Below the pieces are notes generated by a model. That model saw only the letters and a list, made by a program, of their open reading frames with translations, was not told where the DNA came from and did not search any database. A stretch of DNA of 6,021 nt, taken from contig JAIXPU010000015.1 in assembly GCA_027486075.1 (NCBI GenBank), positions 1 to 6,021 of the forward strand, in the 5' to 3' direction. Below, in pieces: positions 1 to 5,187 of this stretch (position 1 is its first letter; every line of letters starts with the position of its first letter). A program made the position numbers and the translations under genes. The DNA comes from Streptomycetaceae bacterium. GTDB lineage: Bacteria; Actinomycetota; Actinomycetes; Nanopelagicales; Nanopelagicaceae.

Positions 1-102
1 CGATTTATGCGACCCGTCTCTTACCAGGGGCTACCTCAGCAGGCGCTTCCAGCTGCGCTACGGGATGCAAATCCTTGGAAAGTTCCGCAGCGCATTAACT
101 AA
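1..102 (+). CDS. C-terminal fragment of a probable aldehyde dehydrogenase (alpha-ketoglutaric semialdehyde dehydrogenase type), 5' end outside window
   Basis: Frame 1 of the plus strand is open from the left edge to a TAA at 100-102 and encodes 33 residues, with RFMRPVSYQGLPQQALP followed by ALRDANPWKVPQRIN. The pattern 'RPV-x-YQ-x-x-P-x-x-x-LP-x-x-L-x-x-ANP' followed by a short tail is what I remember from the C-termini of alpha-ketoglutaric semialdehyde dehydrogenases, which oxidise 2,5-dioxopentanoate to alpha-ketoglutarate with NAD(P)+. This is recognition from a short tail only: the catalytic Cys and Glu and the cofactor-binding region lie outside the window. The neighbouring genes on the other strand need exactly this enzyme as the last step of hydroxyproline breakdown, which strengthens the call. 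The gene converges on the epimerase, with only 8 bp between the two stop codons. The other two plus-strand frames give less protein-like sequence. Confidence 0.6.
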   Translation, partial: RFMRPVSYQGLPQQALPAALRDANPWKVPQRIN

Positions 103-121
103 TTACTGGGTTAAACAGTAA
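103..121. repeat. Short perfect inverted repeat at the convergent gene junction (possible weak bidirectional terminator)
   Basis: TTACTG (103-108) and CAGTAA (116-121) are perfect reverse complements around a 7-base loop, GGTTAAA. The repeat fills the 8-bp gap between the convergent stop codons and covers the last codons of the epimerase gene. On the minus strand it is followed by TTAGTTAATG, which is only loosely T-rich; on the plus strand there is no T-run. With just two G:C pairs in the six-base stem it would be a weak hairpin. It may be chance; I note it because of its position. Confidence 0.22.
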
Positions 122-1115
122 ATCCATTTGGGAATGGATCATTGGGATCTAGAGTCCATGTTGCTTCGCCCATCACCCAGGCGCGGCCAGTAATCATCGG
201 CACAATTGCATCAAAGCCTGCGACCTTTGTTCGCTCTTTAATTCTTCCTTCGAAGTGAGAGCCAATCCATGATTCATTCTTCAAGACATCTGAATCGCTA
301 AATTCTCCACGGGCCACCATTTGTGCAAGACGAGCACTTGTGCCGGTTCCGCAAGGGGATCTATCAAACCAACCTGGGTGAATAGCCATCGCATTCTTCC
401 AATGCAGAGGCCCATCACTTCCAGGAGAAATAAAATCAACGTGATGACAGATTGCAATATCTGGATTCTCAGGATGAACTGGTCGATTCTGTTCATTGAT
501 GGCATCAGAGATCGCTAGACCCAAATCTAGAAACTTCTGTCCATTTTCGCGCTTGAATTCCAGGCCTACTCGTTCAACTGGAACAATCGCGTAGAAGTTA
601 CCTCCGTAGGCGATGTCGTAGGTAAGTTCGCCAAGACCAGGAACGTTGACTTTCTGATCGAGGGCAAGGCAGAACGATGGAACATTTGTCATGGTCACTG
701 ACTTGGCTCGACCATTCTCAACAGCGACATCTACGACTACCAGTCCGGCGGGCGTATCAAGACGAATTGTTGTTACCGGCTCTACGACTTTGACTAACTT
801 CTTCTCAACCAAGGCGGTAGCTACTCCGATAGTTCCATGTCCACACATCGGCAAACATCCCGATACTTCGATGTAGACAACTCCCCAATCAGCATCTGGC
901 CTCGTTGGTGTCTGCAGAATTGCACCACTCATAGCGCTGTGGCCTCTTGGTTCAAACATCAACCATTGGCGCCAAAAATCCATATGCTCCATAAAGTGCA
1001 GACGTCTATCAAACATTGTTGCACCAGGAATTTCACCGATGCCCGAAGTAACTACACGAGTCGGCATTCCCTCGGTATGTGTTTCAACGGTTGTGACCGT
1101 ACGAATTCTCTCCAT
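111..1115 (-). CDS. 4-hydroxyproline 2-epimerase (proline racemase family)
   Basis: This 334-residue cytosolic protein has the usual length and all the landmarks of the proline racemase family. HTEGMPTR lies near residues 13-20 and PRGHSAMSGA near 56-65. The first catalytic cysteine is Cys91 in the MCGHGTIG block, and the second is Cys255 in DRSPCGTGTSA. Having both cysteines argues for a racemase or epimerase, because trans-3-hydroxy-L-proline dehydratases of this family carry Thr in place of one of them. The family interconverts proline or hydroxyproline enantiomers and epimers without cofactor, by two-base chemistry. The neighbouring dehydrogenase and DapA-like deaminase genes point to trans-4-hydroxy-L-proline to cis-4-hydroxy-D-proline (LhpA/HypE-type). 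Plain proline racemase remains possible from sequence alone. The start is ATG at 1115, 20 bp after the deaminase stop; the purine-rich AGTAGG and TAGG just upstream make only a weak ribosome binding site. It is the last gene of the minus-strand run. Confidence 0.88.
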   Translation of the reverse strand: MERIRTVTTVETHTEGMPTRVVTSGIGEIPGATMFDRRLHFMEHMDFWRQWLMFEPRGHSAMSGAILQTPTRPDADWGVVYIEVSGCLPMCGHGTIGVATALVEKKLVKVVEPVTTIRLDTPAGLVVVDVAVENGRAKSVTMTNVPSFCLALDQKVNVPGLGELTYDIAYGGNFYAIVPVERVGLEFKRENGQKFLDLGLAISDAINEQNRPVHPENPDIAICHHVDFISPGSDGPLHWKNAMAIHPGWFDRSPCGTGTSARLAQMVARGEFSDSDVLKNESWIGSHFEGRIKERTKVAGFDAIVPMITGRAWVMGEATWTLDPNDPFPNGFTV

Positions 1116-1135
1116 GGCCTACAACCTACTTTGGA

Positions 1136-2029
1136 TTAACGGTTCTTGAAATAAGCAAGAGCGACATCCATCTCGCGATGAATCTGCGCCTGTTCGTGAG
1201 CCGGCAAAGGTAGACGTGGAAGGCGAGTAGGTCCGCCGTAGCGACCCACATGGTCCATTCCAAGCTTGATTGCCTGGATAAATTCTTTCTTGGAATCCCA
1301 GTGGAAGACATCGTGAAGGGCTGCATACATCGGCGCTGCCTCTTTGAAGTTTCCGGCGGTAGCTAAGTTGTAGAGCTCCATAGATTCCTTTGGGAGCGCA
1401 TTTGGGAATCCCGCGATCCATCCTGCAACACCAGCTGTAGCAAGCTCGAGGAATACATCATCTGCTCCGACAATTACTTCGATGCGTGGTGCAAGCCGTT
1501 TAATCTGCCAAATTCGGCGAACATCGCCTGAAAACTCCTTGATTGCAACAACTCCAGGTACCTCATCTGCGATTCGTGCAACTAGCTTTGGGGTCAGGTC
1601 AACCTTGGTATCAAATGGATTGTTGTAAGCAATAATTGGAATACCTACGCGAGCCACTTCCTTGTAATGAGCAACTACTTCATCATCAGATGCGCGATAT
1701 GCATTTGGAGGAAGCAACATCACAGCTCCCGCTCCTGCCTTCTGTGCATGCTCTGCCCACTTGCGAGATTCAGCTGCACCATAAGCGGCAACGCCTGGAA
1801 CTACGCTAAAACCCTTGGGAGCTGCAGCAACGGCAACTTCGACCATCTTGGCACGCTCTTCAGCGGTCAGAACTTGATACTCACCCAATGAACCATTGGG
1901 AATAACGCCATGTGTACCGTTTGCGGCAAGCCACGCAACATGCTCTGCATATTTATCGTAGTCGACAGAGAGATCTGCTTTAAATGGTGTTGCAGTTGCA
2001 GTGAGAACGCCGTTCCAGGGATTTGTCAT
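1136..2029 (-). CDS. Delta1-pyrroline-4-hydroxy-2-carboxylate deaminase (dihydrodipicolinate synthase / N-acetylneuraminate lyase superfamily)
   Basis: The 297-residue product is a DapA-superfamily TIM barrel of normal length. It starts with WNGVLTATATPF (residues 5-16) and has NGSLGEY (45-51) where DapA has its GTTGE-type substrate loop. Tyr135 in IPIIAYNNPF matches the conserved catalytic tyrosine, and Lys164 in VVAIKEFSGD is the expected Schiff-base lysine. GADD (188-191) and a C-terminal GGPTRLPRLPLP follow as in the family. True DapA makes lysine precursors, but its position between a flavin dehydrogenase and a hydroxyproline epimerase points to the deaminase that turns the cyclic imine into alpha-ketoglutaric semialdehyde and ammonia (LhpC/HypD-type). 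I chose ATG 2029, 10 bp after the preceding stop, because it gives the family's normal N-terminus. A longer in-frame reading begins with GTG at 2119 and would add 30 unrelated residues encoded inside the upstream gene. The ribosome binding site is poor. Confidence 0.84.
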   Translation of the reverse strand: MTNPWNGVLTATATPFKADLSVDYDKYAEHVAWLAANGTHGVIPNGSLGEYQVLTAEERAKMVEVAVAAAPKGFSVVPGVAAYGAAESRKWAEHAQKAGAGAVMLLPPNAYRASDDEVVAHYKEVARVGIPIIAYNNPFDTKVDLTPKLVARIADEVPGVVAIKEFSGDVRRIWQIKRLAPRIEVIVGADDVFLELATAGVAGWIAGFPNALPKESMELYNLATAGNFKEAAPMYAALHDVFHWDSKKEFIQAIKLGMDHVGRYGGPTRLPRLPLPAHEQAQIHREMDVALAYFKNR

Positions 2030-2039
2030 GCCCCGAACT

Positions 2040-3377
2040 TTACCCTGCAATTCCATCACCGAGGACACCCAGAGAGATAGGAGCAGCGATTGGTCTATTG
2101 CTTGCCGCCAATCGTTCACTGCGTGAGACAGCGCACTTGGTTGTACCCGAAACTACATCGCTGACATTTCGAGAACAAACGCGGCCCTGACAAAGTCCCA
2201 TTCCGGCGCGAGTGAAGAGTTTTGACGTACGCGCATCTTCAGCGCCCAACTCTTGAACAGATTCAATAATTTCTTGGTAGCTTACTTCTTCGCATCGACA
2301 AATGACGGTTTCATCGCGCAGCCACTCTTGCCATCCCCCACCCACTGGATAACTTCGCTGTAACGCTTTCGCAAATAGTCTTTTGGTCAATCTCTTCCAT
2401 CGCAAACCGGCTGGAATCCTTGATCCAGTCGCAGAAAGGCCAGCGATAGCGCCCTCGGCTAGCGCTAAATCTGCGCCACCAATACCTGTAGCTTCACCTG
2501 CAATCCAAATATTTTGCGCGCTAGCTCGCTGTTCTTTATCGACTTCGAATACCACGGTCTCATGTCTATCGAGAGTTTGTGCGCAACCGAGAATTCCGCC
2601 GAGCGTGACATCAGGCAGAAAGCCCCATCCGGTGGCTACAACATCCGCGCTAATGTTACGAATGTTCTTCTTCCTGATACTTAGATCAGAGCGAACCTTG
2701 GATACCTGGGCTACACCGCTGTGATACTCGGTTACCGCTGACCCAAAAGAAACTTTGATCTTTAATCGCACAATCGCACTTGCATAATGCATTAATTCAG
2801 GAAACTTTCCAGGATTGAGCAGCAGCGCCAGCGGAGAAAGTGCCCAACGCAAGGGGCTCTGCGCCTCAATGATCTCTACATAAGCGCCACTTTTGGCAAG
2901 CGCTGTTGCAACCGGGAGAAGAAACGGGCCTGTTCCTGAAACAACGATTGCCTTACCGGCAACGACTCCATGTCCTTTAAGGAGAGATTGCGCACCGCCC
3001 GGAGTCATCACACCTGAAGTTGTCCACCCCGGAAATGGCAAGGTGCGATCGTAAGCACCAGTTGTCAGAATAATCTTCTGTGCAGAAATCTTCTTCTCAA
3101 CCCCAGCTTGCAGGTAGTTAAGTTGATATCCATCGCCTAACTTTTCAGCGCTCCACACTTGTGCGCCCGTAATATGGGTGATCAACTTATTCTGCTGCAA
3201 CTCTTTCAGGTAAGCAGCAGAACGATTGCTCTTGTAACCAGAGACTGCTGTGAGATGTCGCCAGTACTGGCCTCCGCCGCGAGGCTGTGAATCTATGACG
3301 GTAACTTGGCACCCTTTGCTGGCAGCGCTCTTCGCTGCTGCAAGGCCAGCTGGCCCTGCCCCTACAACAATAATCAC
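2040..3377 (-). CDS. D-hydroxyproline dehydrogenase, FAD/NAD(P)-fold oxidoreductase subunit with C-terminal Cys4 cluster (alpha-type subunit)
   Basis: The 445-residue protein opens directly with a dinucleotide-binding fold, VVGAGPAGLAAA (residues 4-15), then the GGGQYWR block (34-40). GAYDRTLPFPGW (107-118) and the following SGVMTPGGAQ are typical of the HcnB / OoxA / LhpE-like subunits. A second nucleotide-binding site is seen at SGTGPFLLP (147-155), and WIAGEATGIGGADLA (291-305) is the late FAD-binding motif. The C-terminal region has Cys360-x-Cys362 and Cys396-x4-Cys401, a BFD-like arrangement that probably holds a second [2Fe-2S] centre. The family works with a D-amino-acid-oxidase-type subunit and a small ferredoxin-like subunit, and passes electrons from the amino acid to an external acceptor. 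The start is GTG at 3377 in a GTGA overlap with the preceding gene, backed by a good ribosome binding site at 3386-3394. Hydrogen cyanide synthase or opine oxidase subunits share this architecture; the epimerase and deaminase next to it favour hydroxyproline. Confidence 0.86.
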   Translation of the reverse strand: MIIVVGAGPAGLAAAKSAASKGCQVTVIDSQPRGGGQYWRHLTAVSGYKSNRSAAYLKELQQNKLITHITGAQVWSAEKLGDGYQLNYLQAGVEKKISAQKIILTTGAYDRTLPFPGWTTSGVMTPGGAQSLLKGHGVVAGKAIVVSGTGPFLLPVATALAKSGAYVEIIEAQSPLRWALSPLALLLNPGKFPELMHYASAIVRLKIKVSFGSAVTEYHSGVAQVSKVRSDLSIRKKNIRNISADVVATGWGFLPDVTLGGILGCAQTLDRHETVVFEVDKEQRASAQNIWIAGEATGIGGADLALAEGAIAGLSATGSRIPAGLRWKRLTKRLFAKALQRSYPVGGGWQEWLRDETVICRCEEVSYQEIIESVQELGAEDARTSKLFTRAGMGLCQGRVCSRNVSDVVSGTTKCAVSRSERLAASNRPIAAPISLGVLGDGIAG

Positions 3378-3625
3378 AGGCTGCTCTCCACCTTCATATC
3401 GTTGGATATCTCAATCAAACAAGCTCTCTGATTTGCCACACCATTAATGGTGACGACGCAATCAAAACAAATTCCAATTCCGCAGAAGATAGAGCGTGGT
3501 TCTTCTCCAAAGCGGGTTCTGCGCAGCTCTCTTTCTCCATTTGCAATCAACGCAGCAGCAACGCTCTGGCCCGCAGCGCCAGTGAATTTCGCGCCATTGA
3601 AGTGGAATGAGATTTCGTTACTCAT
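3374..3625 (-). CDS. D-hydroxyproline dehydrogenase, small [2Fe-2S] subunit (gamma-type, ferredoxin-like)
   Basis: This 83-residue protein is a minimal [2Fe-2S] ferredoxin domain. Its ligands are clear: Cys48, Cys53, Cys56 and Cys69, in the pattern C-x4-C-x2-C-x12-C within FCGIGICFDCVVTINGVANQ and the RAC that follows. The N-terminal ISFHFNGAKFTGAAGQSVAAALIANG is the usual beta-hairpin plus helix, and RRTRFGEEPRSIFCGIG is a stretch shared by the HcnA / SoxA-N / LhpF-like small subunits. It should shuttle electrons between the two flavoprotein subunits encoded on either side. It overlaps the gene before it by ATGA (3622-3625) and the gene after it by GTGA (3374-3377), so translation of all three is probably coupled, fitting fixed stoichiometry in one complex. 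The ATG at 3625 is the only sensible start. A stand-alone ferredoxin role is unlikely given these overlaps. Confidence 0.9.
   Translation of the reverse strand: MSNEISFHFNGAKFTGAAGQSVAAALIANGERELRRTRFGEEPRSIFCGIGICFDCVVTINGVANQRACLIEISNDMKVESSL
3386..3394 (-). promoter_or_regulatory. Ribosome binding site for the GTG-started oxidoreductase gene
   Basis: On the minus strand AAGGTGGAG lies with 8 bases between its GGAG and the GTG at 3377. It is the clearest Shine-Dalgarno-like sequence at any start in the window. It decides the start: the GTG reading begins exactly at the first strand of the nucleotide-binding fold. The site sits inside the end of the [2Fe-2S] gene. Confidence 0.55.
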
Positions 3626-4764
3626 ACTTTTACCATCGCAAATCGTGCAGGACTAAAAGCGCTTGCATCCATAAAACTTGGTCGGCCTAGAATTTCATCT
3701 GTAATAAGTGCTGCCGATCCAGGCGCGAGGCCAATTCCGGCACCTTCATGGCCTGCCGAATGCCATAAACCTTTCACTTGAGCATCCTCACCGACGACAG
3801 GAAGATGGTCCGGGGCGTATGGTCTAAAACCGTGATAGGCGCGAAGGAGTTGGACATCACGCAATATCGGAAAGAGTGATGTTGCTTGCGCAGCTAACTT
3901 GCGCAAGATTTCAACGTTCTTTGAACCGTCAAAACCGACACGTTCGCGACTGGCGCCAATCAAAATCGTTCCGCTCCGCGTGCCTTCAACAACTGTGCTT
4001 GTCTGCAAATCCGCATCGCTACTTGCCACATTAACCACGTAGTCAGAGTCATAGACTTTATGAAAAATGTACTGTGGAGCCGGCTCTGTTACCAAGATAA
4101 ATCCGCGACGAGGCGCAATGGGTAAATCAGAGCCTGCCATGCGGGCAATCTCGCCAGCCCATGTACCGGTCGCATTCACAACAATGGGCGCAAGGAATTT
4201 ACCTTTCGAAGTTTCAACCCCATAAACCTGTGAATCCTTCACTAATACTTCAGTGACTTTCGCCTGAGAAATAAAGTTTCCACCTCGAGAAATAACGGTG
4301 CGAATCACATGCGCCGCCGCCAACATTGGTTGGCATTGGGCATCTTGCGGATAGAAGACACCGCTATGAAATTCTGGATGTAGGTAAGGCTCGAGGTTAT
4401 GAAGATCTGATGCACCCACCACTTGCGCATCCACTCCATGTTCTCGTTGATCAGATGCCAATTTCATCAGCGCCGAATCATCGTGTCGTGCAACTACTAC
4501 CCCGCCCTTGGCTTCGAGCTCGAAGTAATCACCCACATCTTCTTGCATCTCAAACCAAAGATCCCGAGAGCGCAGCGCAAGAGTGAGCTCAGGGCCCGGG
4601 TCTTTATCGGAGACAAGAATGTTTCCTTCGCCAGCGCCCGTAGTTCCGCTAGAAACAGAACCGCGATCAATGACGAGCACGTTGAGGCCAGCGTTAGTCA
4701 GAGAGAGTGCGCAAGATGCGCCAACAATTCCAGCGCCAATGACTATTGCATCAGGGCTTTTCAT
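3622..4764 (-). CDS. D-hydroxyproline dehydrogenase, D-amino-acid-oxidase-type FAD subunit (beta-type, catalytic)
   Basis: The 380-residue product is a DAO-family flavoprotein. The FAD-binding motif IVIGAGIVGASCALSL occupies residues 7-22, with Asp33 in VLVIDRG at the end of the second strand as the ribose-binding acid. NATGTWAGEIA (197-207) is the middle FAD-contact segment, and the C-terminal FRPYAPDHLPVVG (313-325) and GHEGAGIGLAPGSA (338-351) are the classic late DAO/GlyOx motifs. This subunit should hold the substrate and oxidise the ring C-N bond of cis-4-hydroxy-D-proline to the cyclic imine. HcnC, OoxB and sarcosine oxidase beta-like proteins have the same fold; the pathway context selects hydroxyproline. 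I chose ATG 4764 because it puts the nucleotide fold at the N-terminus and leaves a 14-bp gap after the HIT gene. A longer reading from TTG 4842 adds 26 polar residues overlapping the HIT gene. The start lacks a Shine-Dalgarno: the bases before it are pyrimidine-rich CTTCCTCC. Confidence 0.86.
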   Translation of the reverse strand: MKSPDAIVIGAGIVGASCALSLTNAGLNVLVIDRGSVSSGTTGAGEGNILVSDKDPGPELTLALRSRDLWFEMQEDVGDYFELEAKGGVVVARHDDSALMKLASDQREHGVDAQVVGASDLHNLEPYLHPEFHSGVFYPQDAQCQPMLAAAHVIRTVISRGGNFISQAKVTEVLVKDSQVYGVETSKGKFLAPIVVNATGTWAGEIARMAGSDLPIAPRRGFILVTEPAPQYIFHKVYDSDYVVNVASSDADLQTSTVVEGTRSGTILIGASRERVGFDGSKNVEILRKLAAQATSLFPILRDVQLLRAYHGFRPYAPDHLPVVGEDAQVKGLWHSAGHEGAGIGLAPGSAALITDEILGRPSFMDASAFSPARFAMVKV

Positions 4765-4778
4765 GGAGGAAGTCTGCT

Positions 4779-5183
4779 CTATTTCTGGATTAGTTGCAGA
4801 ACTTCGTTGAGAGATTCTTCGCTTGCTGGCGCAATATCCCAAGGCTTATGAAGTCCATCGTTGGGCCAGCGCGGAATCACATGCATATGCAGATGGAAAA
4901 CAGTCTGCCATCCGGCTTCACCGCTCATCTGGAAAACTGAGGTTCCTTCAGAAGCAAGCTTGCCCTGCAAGAGATCGGCTACTTCTTTCGCCATCTGAGC
5001 GACCGCTGCATATGTGGCGCTATCTGAGTGATGGATATCGGCAACATGCTTCTTTGGAATAACTAAGGTGTGTCCCCGATTTGCAGGAAAGATATCGAGG
5101 AAGGCAAGACACTCATTGTTCTCCATCACCTTCCTGGCAGGGATGGTGCCCGCAACTATGCCGCAGAAGATGCAATCAGACAT
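4779..5183 (-). CDS. HIT-family protein (histidine triad nucleotide hydrolase, HinT/FHIT-like)
   Basis: The 134-residue product carries the histidine triad His97-Leu-His99-Met-His101 in VFHLHMHVIPRW, with His99 expected to be the nucleophile, as in the H-phi-H-phi-H motif. The N-terminus SDCIFCGIVAGTIPARKV (residues 2-19) has the Cys4-x2-Cys7 pair that binds zinc in many HIT proteins. LAFLDIFPANRGHTLVIPKKH (26-46, core at 29-44) is the family's other hallmark. HIT proteins hydrolyse nucleoside phosphoramidates or dinucleoside polyphosphates in the cytosol; the substrate cannot be read from sequence. The ATG at 5183 lies 4 bp after the preceding stop and gives the standard MSDCIFC start. A reading from TTG 5246 would add 21 residues inside the upstream gene and is not needed. 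No link to hydroxyproline is apparent, so this is probably a passenger in the transcription unit. Confidence 0.93.
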   Translation of the reverse strand: MSDCIFCGIVAGTIPARKVMENNECLAFLDIFPANRGHTLVIPKKHVADIHHSDSATYAAVAQMAKEVADLLQGKLASEGTSVFQMSGEAGWQTVFHLHMHVIPRWPNDGLHKPWDIAPASEESLNEVLQLIQK

Positions 5184-5187
5184 GGGT

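Noticed and set aside
111..1115. trans-3-hydroxy-L-proline dehydratase as the identity of the racemase-family gene
   Set aside because: Both catalytic cysteines (Cys91 and Cys255) are present; the dehydratases replace one with Thr.
321..1139. Plus-strand open frames of 60-100 codons opposite the epimerase
   Set aside because: They are shadows of the minus-strand coding frame: rich in Ser, Thr, Arg and His, with no domain pattern and no ribosome binding sites.
2030..2119. Longer N-terminus for the DapA-like deaminase, from GTG 2119
   Set aside because: The extra 30 residues lie inside the 3' end of the oxidoreductase gene, have no family match I can see, and precede a normal DapA-type N-terminus starting at ATG 2029.
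2040..4764. Hydrogen cyanide synthase (HcnABC) as the identity of the three-subunit enzyme
   Set aside because: The folds are shared, but the gene order differs and the adjoining epimerase and deaminase genes fit hydroxyproline catabolism instead.
4765..4842. Longer N-terminus for the DAO subunit, from TTG 4842
   Set aside because: It would overlap the HIT gene by 64 bp, lacks a ribosome binding site, and adds 26 polar residues before the nucleotide-binding strand that normally begins these proteins.
4423..4851. Plus-strand open frame of 142 codons opposite the DAO subunit
   Set aside because: It overlaps well-supported conserved FAD-binding sequence on the minus strand, and its translation shows no recognisable family feature.
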